A stretch of 64,000 nucleotides of DNA from Tetragonia tetragonoides (taxonomy: Eukaryota > Streptophyta > Magnoliopsida > Caryophyllales > Aizoaceae): contig CM076154.1 in the NCBI GenBank assembly GCA_038025085.1, positions 36,684,501 through 36,748,500 on the forward strand, in the 5' to 3' direction. Made by a program: the position numbers and the translations under genes. Positions 11,951 to 22,312 of the stretch are shown here, piece after piece; within the stretch, counting starts at the first letter, position 1; each line of letters opens with the position of its first letter. The notes below the pieces were generated by a model that made no database searches, had not been told where the DNA came from, and saw nothing but the letters and a program-made list of their open reading frames with translations.

Positions 11951-12548
11951 AAATAGTAGTGCTTCCTGAAAGCTTACACAGACTCAAATGCCACCCCAGA
12001 AACACAACTTTGAAGCCGAAGTTTCTGCTTGCTTTTAATTAATGAAATAGCATAACAATGTGTAAGTTTTTCTCTGAACAGTTTGCGCCTCAGTGCAATA
12101 TGAAGGAATTAGGTAACTAACAATCTGGGTCAAGATTATCACACAGAAACAGTAAGGGGATGCCTCATCAGGAGGCAGAAAAGAAATTTCGAACAATACA
12201 TTGCAAAGAAGAGAATTTTGAATTACATGTCTGGTTTCCCCAGAATCATTATCCTACAAGATAAAACTTCGTCCATTCATCCAAGCAAACTAAACATGTG
12301 ATCAAAGGGCTCAGCATATATGTAATGTAACAGCAATTTGCAGGAGATGGGTATATTCAACACACAATTCAATCTCATTCACAATCTACGAAATGAACAG
12401 GACGAGAGAAAGAACTTCCAAGCACATCAAGTGGCAATAATGAACAGTTAGATGAGGGAGCTTCTGTACAAGATAAACAGTACCACAACATTTTCACACT
12501 TCCAAGGAACAATGAGGGTATGAATGAAATGAGGAAGACCTTATGTAG
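11951..12548. other. Region between MIP2 pseudogene and Yippee gene
   Basis: Probably the 3' UTR of the minus-strand Yippee-like gene (just below 12549) and the decayed 5' edge of the MIP2 fragment. No further coding block could be matched. Confidence 0.4.
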
Positions 12549-13510
12549 CTACCAGTCTTCCTTGACGATTTTGGACTTCTCGAAAATAAACTTTCCTTCT
12601 TTGTACTTCTGTGATGTTTCATAAGCACGCACATACTTCCACCCCAAAACTTGTCGACAATCACCACAATAGATATCAGCAACAGTGTGTAGGCCGGTCA
12701 TGAGCTGCCTATCTTCCTTAGGTCCCACTTCAACATTCATGGCATGAGAGAATAAAAAGGCTCGGCCATGTCGTCCCTAACAACAGAACACCAAAGATAT
12801 GATAAAATCCCCTTCAACTCCATGGAATTGCTCAGATATCTATGAGAATGTGAAATATATAGATAGACAATACTGTTCAGTCCTTAAGAGGTGGTTTGAC
12901 AAAAATGGCAACAAGCAAATTAGATGTAAAGAAAACAAAGTGTGAACCATCATAATATACCACAATAAAGAGGTGGCTCAACAAATTGGGTATTTTCAGT
13001 AGGAGTGAAGACAACAACGGGCGAATCCATCATAACCACAATTAACAGGTGGCTCAACAAACATGCCATAAGCAATATAAAGTCTGACAAAAACAATGTA
13101 TGAATCCATAACATAATCGCAATTAAGAGATGGCATAACAAATTGGCAAGCAATATGAGATGTGAAGGCATCAATTGGTGAATCCATCACACAATCACCA
13201 TAAAGATGGCTTAACAAAAATGGCTAATCATGTTTTGTGCCTTCCCTTGCCCCCCAAACCCCAGCAGGCTAAAAACCCAAATGTAAAATCAGTCAGTTTC
13301 TCATCCAGATTATAGTTCCAAGCAAATCAATAATCTAAACAATCAAAAAACAGTGAAAAATAGATAAAATTACTGCCAACAACATGAAAAGAGGCTAAAG
13401 ATTAAAGAGTAATCTACCTGGAAGGCTTTGGAAATTATGTCATCGTGAAGACAAACTTGATTTCGACAGTTATAGCAGCTATATACCCTGGGGCCAACCA
13501 ATTCAGCCAT
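12549..13510 (-). CDS. Yippee-like zinc-binding protein
   Basis: Two coding exons on the minus strand: 13510-13418 and 12776-12549, joined at phase 0, giving 106 aa. The protein starts [15 protein letters not shown] and carries the first CxxC at C12/C15 and the second at C68/C71 (YCGDC). Conserved family blocks are [27 protein letters not shown] and [10 protein letters not shown], followed by [16 protein letters not shown]. This matches the full length of the Yippee/Mis18-like fold. Plant Yippee proteins are small putative zinc proteins with a poorly defined cellular role. The ATG is the first in frame and gives the usual N-terminus. The 640-bp intron contains a five-unit minisatellite. Upstream sequence (13.5-14.4 kb) may contain non-coding leader exons. 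Confidence 0.93.
12887..13222. repeat. Five-unit minisatellite in Yippee intron
   Basis: Imperfect units of 76-82 bp, anchored by variants of AGAGGTGGCTCAACAAA at 12887, 12969, 13045, 13126 and 13202. Each is linked to a GTGAATCCATCA-like block. The array lies within the single coding intron. Units differ at many positions, so it is not young. Confidence 0.75.
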
Positions 13511-14699
13511 CAATCCAATTAACTGAAGCCCAAAACAACAAGCCTAAAAAATTCAGCAAAAACCCAAAAAACAAAGGATTAAACAAAAGAATTAAGCAAA
13601 ACCCAAATGGAAAATTGATTGGAAAGTCAATAATCATGCATGAAAAAGAAAATTATGGAATAAAGAAACAAATTTAACGCACCTGAGAATCAAAGCTGAA
13701 CAGTGATTTCAAGAGCTGAAAGCAAAAATTAAGATAAACCCCAAAAGAAAGATGTCAGATGATCAAGAAAATGGAAGCTCTTTGATCTCAAATACACTGA
13801 TCATATGCAAAAATGGGAAAAAGGGCAAAAGTGAAATTGGAAAAAGAAGCAAAATTTTTCTTCACCTGCAACGAAAGTGATGATGGTGAATCAAAAGGGC
13901 AGCAAGAAAAAAAACCCCACAAAGACTGTTAGCGTGCAAAACTAGACTTTAGGTTATTACAGAAAGAGAAAATAAAATTCCTAAAGATTCAAGTACCCAG
14001 AAGAAAAGAAACCAAGTAATGAAAAAGACATGATGATTATTAAGGATGTGTAAGCAACATGGACACTAAAAATCTTACCCAAAAAATATTTAATTATTGT
14101 AATAAAGACCCACTGGTATTAAATACTGGAGATCAATGATGGAGCATGATAAATAATGAGGCTTCCTGGATAAGGGTGTGGATGTTTTGGATGATGGATT
14201 TGCAATTAATCTGAAAGTATATGAAACCCAACAGATATAAAATTAAGAAGATACTCTAATAAGAAATTCAAGGGGGGCAAATTCCTTACTTGGAACAAAA
14301 TTTAGAAGATTTCTAAAAATGTGAGTAAAAATTAAGCAAAGATTTTGTTTTTACCTGTAATAATTGTTAATTAAAATCCTCAGCCCCAATTGATCTTTGT
14401 TTGTGTTGTGTTGTCATGCTAGTGTTGAGAGAGGGTGGAATTTTCTAAGCTACTGTTATCAGTAAACAAAGCATAATAATGGTGAGTTATTACTTATTAG
14501 TTCCACTGTGGTACTCTACACTATAAAGTACTGAACACGACCCATGTTTGGTCCATTGACTATAAATCACATACGACGAGCAAAAAAAAAGACTATAAAT
14601 CGCATACGGCATACATGGCTCGGGGCGGCGTAGGTTATTTCTTCCATGGCCCAAAAATAGTACCGATACATATCACGGCTATAAATCAATAACAAAACC
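13511..14699. other. Yippee 5' region and promoter
   Basis: A-rich sequence with no coding exon recognised. It probably holds the 5' UTR, possibly one or more leader exons, and the promoter of the minus-strand Yippee gene. A duplicated ACTATAAATC block near 14550-14600 is the only internal repeat seen. Confidence 0.4.
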
Positions 14700-16195
14700 G
14701 ATCTCGTAAAGCCCAAAATTAAAGGTTATAATCTCATATTCTGAAATTTCGAAAGCTCGAAATAAAAGTTATTATCTATACTCCATATTGTGTAAGGCAC
14801 TTTTAGGGGATATGAGAGGCCTCTGAGATTGGTTATTTGATCCTTATTAGACTTGAAAAATCATTGTATGGTCACCCGCTTTAAACGGCTACACCAAAAT
14901 TATTGCTAAATACGAAGTGCGGAGACCTGGATGGCCTATAAGAGGGCAAGGGGGGCGAATATCTTGGGTCACAATAGACTCCCAAAAAAGTATTGAAAAA
15001 AAGAAATCTGAACCAGCTCCCCGACAACCTCAACATTGAATACAATAATCCACGTTTTTAGGAAATTCGGAGTCTTAGGAACGCAATTTGTTATCATCGC
15101 AACATATCATCTCAGACATCGCTAGGGAACATGGGGTCGAGGACATTTTTTGGTTCCTTGTTAGGCTTGGAAGTCATTTTATGGCCACCCATTTTAAAGA
15201 GTCGTAGACACATATCATGGGTGAATATGAAGTTTGGGGATCCAGATGGGCTACTAGGGGGAATATGTAGTTTTCCTAGGTCACAATATACCTCTGGAGG
15301 AATTTGGGTAAAAGTTTCAATCGGTCCCCAAGAATCCCAATAATGAAGACTATAATCCACGTGTTTTTTGACTTACGATAGTCTTGGAACAGAAAATTTG
15401 TCTTCTTTTGCACCATATCCCACGGGGCACCCCTAAGGGACAAGGGAGTTTTCGAGGGCCAGTTACTGGGTCTCTATTAGGTTTGAAAGGCTATTTTATG
15501 GTCATCCACTTTAAAGGGCCGGACCTCAAAATCATGGATAAATACGAAGTTCGGAGTCTTAAATAGCCTACCTGAGTTCCTCATTGGCAACAACCTAGAG
15601 AAAATTGAGGAAGAACATCAAACACCCCCCAGAGTAAGAAGCCCAAAATTAAAGGCTATAATCCACATATTTTGGAAATTCGGAGATCGCATAACAGAAG
15701 TTGTTATTTTCGTACCATATCGCACAGGGTACCCCTAGGGACAAAAGAGGCCCTTTGGGGTAGGTTATTGGGTACCTATTAGACTTGAAAGGTCGTTTTA
15801 TGGTCACCCACTTTAAAGGGTCGAACACCAAAATCATGGGTGAATAATAAGTTCAGAGACCCGAATGGTCTAAATGGGAGGACGATGGTCCTCTTGACTC
15901 ACAATATTTCCCATGGAGAAGTTTGGGCAAAAGTACGAGCACCAAGAAGCCCAAAACGGAAGGCTATAATCCACATTCTTTTGGGTTTACTGAGGCCCTA
16001 GAACAAAATTTGTTATTTTCACACTATACCACACAAGGCACCTTTAAGTAACATGGATGACCTCCGAGGTTTGTTGTTGGGTCCCTATTAGACTTAAAAT
16101 GTCATTTTATGGTCGCACACTTTAAAGGGTCGAACATCAAGCTCATAGATAAACATGAAGTTCAAACACTCGAATAGTCTATCATGAGCTCAAAA
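14700..16195 (-). repeat. Degenerate ~310-bp tandem array, inverted cluster
   Basis: About five diverged monomers of the same family found at 29.2-42.2, 47.4-48.8 and 53.6-54.9 kb, here in the opposite orientation. The block AAGGCTATAATCCAC or its variant recurs with ATAATC at 14728, 15044, 15352, 15658 and 15966 (spacings 316, 308, 306 and 308). The monomer includes blocks for a CCATATCGCACA-like motif, a GAAGTTTGGGCAAAA motif and a GGGTCGAACACC-like motif. It is much more decayed than the other clusters. The open frames here are chance products of the repeat. Confidence 0.8.
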
Positions 16196-16515
16196 GTCAT
16201 GTTTAATTTAGGGATAGAAACATCTTAATGATGGAAACCAAACATCAATCCTAATATAATCATTCATATTCCTTTTTGTTGCATTTTTATCACATATATT
16301 CACCAAATCATTCACAAGTTCTATCTATTTTTTTGTTTTCTTGGGTGAGATGAAGAAAGATTTACGACTTTAGGACTTCATATTCGAGTATATCAAAATT
16401 CAAAAAAATTGCTTCCTAAAACCCTGTCGTTTCAGAGCTTAAACTTGTGGGGTTTTTGTACCTCAAAAGTACTTTACCACCTAATTCTTTCGCCCACAAA
16501 CACAGTCGCTCAAAT

Positions 16516-16518
<3 letters not shown>
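16196..16518. other. Promoter region of the NSR gene
   Basis: AT-rich sequence between the array and the microsatellite leader. No ORF or known motif could be assigned. Confidence 0.4.

Positions 16519-16579
<61 letters not shown>
16519..16579. repeat. (CT)n then (AC)n microsatellite in 5' leader
   Basis: A run of about 17 CT dinucleotides passes directly into about 13 AC dinucleotides, ending 20 bases before the NSR gene ATG. CT-rich leaders are common in plants. The compound repeat is probably length-variable. Confidence 0.95.
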
Positions 16580-16584
<5 letters not shown>

Positions 16585-16598
16585 AAGTCTCAACGAAA

Positions 16599-19500
16599 AT
16601 GTCAGATGCATATTGGAGATACGGTGATTCAAGGCAGCCGCTTGGCGTTTCTTCCCTCGTCGGAAAACGCCCTCGAAACGACTACGGTATACATATCTCT
16701 CTTTCTCTCTCCTCCCCTCAAATTAGGGTTTTTCTTAAAGATAATAGTTAGTTACTACACCCCCTCAATTTTATTGCTATAAAGCTGTGATTATCCCCCC
16801 GTGTAATTTATAATTGACCGGTTAGGGTTTAGGGTTTTAGTTGCAAGCACCAACAATAATCAAGATCCCCTTTTTTTTTCTTGGTTAGTGCCAACAATTA
16901 GGGTTTAGGGTTTTAGTTGCAAGCGCCAACAATTAGGGTTTTGCTTTTGCTTTGAGTGTTTTTTCTGTGATATTCACTAAACATGTTCTGCTGGGATTAT
17001 ATTATATCATATGCTCTAAAGAACCCTTTTTTGCCCACTGTTTGCTGTTTGTTTAACTGCTGAATTAGTATAGTTATTCATGTTGAGGGGGTTTAGTTGA
17101 TGTTCTTGCTGTCTGTTGATTTGTGCACTGAAAGATTCTATCTTTACTCTTCTTTTTTTTTGGGACCATGTTTTTTTTAAATGTTAAAAAGAATCTAGTT
17201 CAGCCAAAAGCAGCCTGTTTTTGAAGTTTCTCCTTAGTCTTCCTTCTTGGTATTAATTCAAAACTTTGGTTTTTCAAAAAAATTATTAATCCTTGATTGC
17301 ACTTCGTGAAACTTTATTTCAGCACTTAATTTTGTGCCTGCTTGCGAAGTTTCTTTCTCTTTAAACATTTCTTTGTGCTTGGGGCACTTGCAAGTTTAGC
17401 TGTATAAGTCCTGTCACTGTCATGACGTCCAAATCTAGTGTCAAGTGTGGATGTTTGAGTTATGCTGAAGGTTTGTAACGTCTACTTTTTTTTGTATGAA
17501 ATCGTTAATGTAGGTTATTGTCTATGAGTTTTCCTCTAATTTTTATAGACTGCAATTTGTTATTGATAAACCATATGCAGTAATCAGTGCACTTTTGTAC
17601 TGCATTGCCCATGTTAAACAATTCAGCACTTCATTTTTAGCAGTCGACGTAGTATATGATGTTCCAAGCATGAGCACTGCACCTATTGTTGCTTTAGATT
17701 CCATGCTGACAAGTATTGTTTGACACCACACCTCTCACCCCCTCACTTGAATTGGGCTTCTGCTCCTAGTTTTTTTCGCATTGATAGATTGCTTCTCGTA
17801 CTTCCTACCAGTTTTTGTTTCCTTTTGCCACAGTTCATAATTTGCTGAAGTTTGCTCTTGATAATGTAGATGTTCCTTCTGGCCGGGAGTTGCCTGGCTA
17901 CTATTCTCGTGATGATGACAGAGTATCCCATCGTTCAATAAGAGATACAGATTCCATAAATGCTTCCTATGATCGTTATCTACGCAGTGGGGTATTGTTC
18001 TTTTACTATTGTTGTTCTGATATTATTGCTTTTAACTCCAGCTATGATGATGTGGTACCCCTAAATTCCAATACTAACATATGTCGAATAATCCAGCAAC
18101 TTCCATATGGTGGGTCAGATTCTGGCAGATTATCTGGTTCTGGAATGTCGAGTCACGCTCTTGACGACCCTCGCATTGGCGGTGATCCTCGAATGGGAAG
18201 CGATCCTCGAATGGGAAGCGATCCTCGAATGGGAAGTGATCCTCGAATGGCTGGTGATCCACGTATGCTAAGTGATCCTCGCATGGCAGTAATGGACCCA
18301 GGGATGTCCGTTAAGGGACGGGGCTCCAACCTTGGATCTGGAAGGCCTGAGGTGTCCCTTCCCCCTGATGCTAGTAGTACTCTCTTTGTAGAGGGCTTAC
18401 CTGCAAATTGTACTCGCAGAGAAGTGGCTCGTATCCTTTCATAACCATTGCTTTTCCATTCTATGTTCCCCCTCTCTTTTTGCTTCTTGTTTCCTTCACT
18501 TTATTTGGCAGACATCTTCCGCCCCTTCGTAGGATACAAGGAAGTCAGGCTTGTGACCAAGGAATCAAGACATGTATGTTGATTAGTCTTTACTCTTTTG
18601 CATGGTTTTGTATGTTTTTCTTGGACTCAAATTCCCTTCTTATTCTCATGTGTAGTCTGGGGGAGATCCACTAGTGCTGTGTTTCGTTGACTTCGTGAGT
18701 CCGCCGCATGCTGCAACAGCGTTGGATGCCTTGCAAGGTGAGGTTATGCCGAGTTTCCTTGTTTGTGTACCATTTTCATACTTCCAAGTAGACCAAATAT
18801 ATTTGTGTGACTTGTTAAATATTACTTTGTTTTTTCTGGAATCAATGTGGAGACACGAATGTGAGCTCAATTATATGCATGAACTTATTGCATTCTCCTC
18901 CTTCTGCTCAACCTTTGTTATGTTTGTGTGCCAATTATACAATACTATCTTGTCTGATTGGATAACCTCAGAAGAGGCATGTGGCTTTATATATGGTTCA
19001 TCTTAACTTTGAGAGACGTGGTAAATAATTTCACCCAAAGGTAAATGATAGGTTCGTAACTTCCTAGTGCTCTTGGGTTTAGTGTGTAAAAGATGTCCTC
19101 TTTCTGGAGGTGGGGGTGCGTCGAGATAAGTATGAAAGAAGTGGATTTTCCTTCAGCTTCTATAAAGAGTTTCCCAACCTCAATCACTGGTCACTCTATA
19201 TAGAGTAGTAGTATGAGGGGTTTCCTTTGACTATAGTTATGGTTTCCTTCGAAGTAAGCATTCATTAAATGTAGCCCCATTGTCTCTACGTGACACAAAC
19301 ATTTATCTTAAGAAACTCACTCAACTTTGAGAAGATTGGAACTTGAATCACAAGAATGGCAGTATTGATCACATGGTTAGAGTTTGTCAACCACTTTTGA
19401 GTTTAACTGTGGAAAAGTAATTTTATTTGCTCTGATGCTAATTTAGCACCACCAGTTTGCGAGACGGCTATTTTGCTTCACCTAATATTGAATTTTTAAA

Positions 19501-20926
19501 TAAGTGTAGAAATAGGGCTCTTTGGTGATTGCCACTGATAGTCAGGCTGTCAAGTTTCATGGCTATTGGTTCTGAAGTTGCCTTGAGCTTGTTGTGATCT
19601 AATATCTGTGTGCAAAGGTACTATTTGGATTCGTCAGCTACTCATCTGATGGTGTGAGAGCACCTGTCCAGTCAATTGGCTGCCATGTAGTCACTCTCAG
19701 CTACCCATGAGAGCATTTTTTGACCACTTTACAGCCCTAAAGACTTCACTTGCGAAGCTAGTTGACCTTTATTTTCAAGTCATGTTTACCTGGCTATACT
19801 ACTTACTGACTTGATTGGATGAAGGCAGCAATAGTTGTATTAGCAACTGGGAAAATTTAATGAAGTGGATTTTGCCAAGTAGACTTTCTATTAGTAGCAT
19901 CTGTGATTTATTAATAAATTTTTCCCATTATGATCAAAACGTGGTTAAGACTTAAGATATGTGAGCGAGTTGCAAGCTGCGTGTCTCTCAGAGCTTATGA
20001 TCTAATCGTGTGGTGGTTTAGTGTAAGCACACCGCACAGGGGGTATTCAATTGGTGATCCTCTGGAATCTGGATACACGTCTGAGGAGGAAGACATGGGT
20101 TTTGCGCAAGGTTGTGTTCCTGACATTAACTTTTGATGGACCTACACATCCAAACAACTGTAGTTGTCAGGGAACAATTTCTTCATTAGGCTTGCTAGTA
20201 ATATCGTTGCCGTAACTCCTCTTTCCACGTAGAAGTCTGACCAGTCAATGGCTTACGTAATTGATTTATTCACTGCCTGAGTGCGTAAATAGGACCCTGT
20301 TTTTTAGAGCTATGTAACGACTCGGTCTTTACTGGTCTTTGAGGGTAATTAGTGTGGTCCAAGTTTGCTAGTATTCTGTAGATATTTTCTTCTTCTTGTC
20401 TTTTCCTTGCATAATCAAAGAAATCTGGGACGTGAACTTTGAGCGAGAACCACATAAAATCTTTCACGCTTGACATTTGAAGCCCTACGGTGAGCCTTCT
20501 CTACTTAGTCTGTTAGGCGAGACGTTTCTTTCTAATTCGTCTTGGGGAGTTCCGAAGTAATGGATTGTTTCTTTTAATGTAGAGAAAGGTCATATAGGGA
20601 TCGGCTTTTCCTCCCATATCCTATATGTCAAGTCCTAGTAACTGTAATTAGCCACAATTGTATCTAAATTCTAAATACAAGATGTAATCATGTTTTGGCC
20701 TTGAACGTATGCGTAAGCCATGGGCCACAGCACGCCTTCATAGACCTTTGTTGATGATGTCCCCAAACATGCGTGTAGACCGTAGACAATTGTGAAAGCG
20801 TTAGTAAAGCTCGATTTTGCAGGTTATAAGTTCGATGAAAATGACCGTGACTCGGCTGTTTTGAGGCTGCAATTTGCTCGCTTTCCTGGGGCGAGGTCAG
20901 GTGGTGGGCACCGCGGAAAACGTTGA
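16599..20926 (+). CDS. Nuclear speckle RNA-binding protein (NSR type, single RRM)
   Basis: Six exons join in frame: 16599-16686, 17870-17991, 18097-18430, 18512-18573, 18656-18737 and 20823-20926, giving 263 aa. The N-terminal half is low-complexity (MSDAYWRYGDSRQP...) and carries a six-residue repeat DPRMGS (residues about 95-140). One RRM occupies about residues 163-245: RNP2 is LFVEGL (166-171) and RNP1 is LVLCFVDF (208-215), with HIFRPFVGYKEVRLVTKE between them and ALQGYKFDEND after. The C-terminus is QFARFPGARSGGGHRGKR. This matches the NSRA/NSRB proteins of Arabidopsis and the legume MtRBP1 that binds ENOD40 RNA. These modulate alternative splicing and bind long non-coding RNA in speckles. 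The function is taken from the family. The last intron is 2.1 kb. All junctions are GT-AG. Confidence 0.92.
16822..16933. repeat. Duplicated telo-box block in NSR intron 1
   Basis: TTAGGGTTTAGGGTTTTAG followed by TTGCAAGC(A/G)CCAACAAT occurs at 16822 and again at 16898 (76-bp period), and a third TTAGGGTTTTG follows at about 16932. The core is the plant telomere-like TTTAGGG motif. Telo boxes near transcription starts are known regulatory sites of plant housekeeping and ribosomal genes. The regulatory role here is inferred. Confidence 0.75.
18166..18306 (+). repeat. 18-bp coding minisatellite (DPRMGS repeat)
   Basis: GATCCTCGAATGGGAAGC-like units of 18 bp are repeated about eight times in exon 3 of the NSR gene, encoding DPR(I/M) followed by two or three small residues. 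The central three units are almost identical, which points to recent slippage. Confidence 0.85.
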
Positions 20927-22082
20927 TATGTCTGATTTGGCAGGTGATTAACGTTACTCTATATTTGCTCAGGCTTAGGCATTACTCGCCGAATAGGTGA
21001 TAAATGAAAACCGCAAAATTACTCGTTCTAAATCACCGAGGACATTTCTATGTAGGAAGCTCGAAATTGGGAGGTGTGCGTTAATGAGGGACGATTCAAC
21101 GGCTTTACATTTGCAGACAATGCGCACATTTATTGGTACTGCGGCCTTTGTTAGGACCGACTTGATTGGGTGGGTAATTGTATTCTGTGGTTAGTAGCTA
21201 GGGAGTTTGAAGCTTGTACCCTTTTATTAGATAATTTTGTAGTCTCGCTATGTATTCAGTTTTAGATGTGGAACTACCGAATTTATGTATCCGATTGAAG
21301 CTTGTTGACGGTGTTGCTTCCTGTTGGAAGATGATGAAGATTTTTCTATACTTGTAGTATTTCTGTTTTGGGGATTTAATCAGGAGATAATTTCGGCTCT
21401 GGTATTGGGTCAATACTCAACAGAGGTGTATACCCTCTCGTTACCAGTCATCACTGTTCTTGATCTCCAGAAACATATGCAATTTCTGTCATCATATATG
21501 TTTGCGCTGTTTGAGCTTCTTCTGTGTTTTCTTTATTATTTATTTATCTTATTTTGAGGTTGTTGGGGAGGTGGTGGATATGAATTTATTTATTTTTTTT
21601 TCAATTTTTTCATAGGAACGGGGATGTATATGAATTTCTCATGGGTATATTCAGATATGTTTAAGGAGGGAAACTTCTGTTTTTCTTTTTTGTTCCCTTC
21701 CAGGCATAACCTTTAAATATCATTTAAAATTAGTTTTTTCATTCATGAATTAAGATTTTAACTCCTATAAGCCTAAGCATGGGTTTTTTTTCTTTGTTCG
21801 GGGAACGATCTCTAGATGTACCCCAAGTTGTTTGATCTGCGACAATTACAGGAGGTCACATAGCAAAAGTGACATTAATCACACGACCTGGGAGCCTTGA
21901 GTTTTTGAATATATACGGTTCTTTTGTCTGGCCTTCTTTTCAAGTCAAATTAAGAAGAGTTTCCAAACCATAGAAGTGCCGACTTTACCCTGGTCTATCT
22001 CCAGAAGGACTTCTCTGACCTATAGTATCTTTCTATGTTCGATGTATGTGTCTTGAAGTGATTTGTTGAATTCAGTTAATGC
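20927..22082. other. NSR 3' UTR and intergenic
   Basis: T-rich sequence after the NSR stop. The open frames here (for example 20997-21194 and 21324-21557) have no family match. Confidence 0.4.
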
Positions 22083-22312
22083 ATGTCCTCATTTAAGGTA
22101 ACCAAGGAGGTGTGGTTGAGTGGTAGGGACTCATCCATCCTTAACAAAGGTCAAGGGTTCGAATCTTGCCTTGGGCATGTAGCAGCTTTAAATTCCTTGG
22201 CCAGCTGTCCCATCCTTGAGGTGCCTACAAGCCAGCGCGGGGGATAGTCACTGTGGTCGACGGTGAATACTCTTGGTCGTGAACCAAAAAAAAAATGTCC
22301 TCATTTAAGGTA
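22083..22312 (+). mobile_element. tRNA-derived SINE with perfect 18-bp target duplications
   Basis: ATGTCCTCATTTAAGGTA occurs at 22083-22100 and 22295-22312. Between them lies a 194-bp body. The A box is TGGTTGAGTGG at 22113-22123 and the B box is GGTTCGAATC at 22156-22165, the internal RNA polymerase III promoter of tRNA-derived SINEs. The 3' end is a run of about ten A. The unmutated target duplication shows a young insertion. Confidence 0.95.

Noticed and set aside
14700..16195. CRISPR-like array
   Set aside because: Repeats are ~310 bp, diverged and without unique spacers, in a plant nuclear context.
16447..16782. Plus-strand 111-codon frame with serine-leucine and threonine-histidine runs
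   Set aside because: Translation of the (CT)n(AC)n microsatellite; out of frame with the NSR start.
20040..20118. Possible cassette exon in the last NSR intron (peptide starting GYSIGDPLESGYTSEEE)
   Set aside because: Open frame with AG before and GT after, but the plausible frame does not match the phase of the flanking exons and the RRM is continuous without it.
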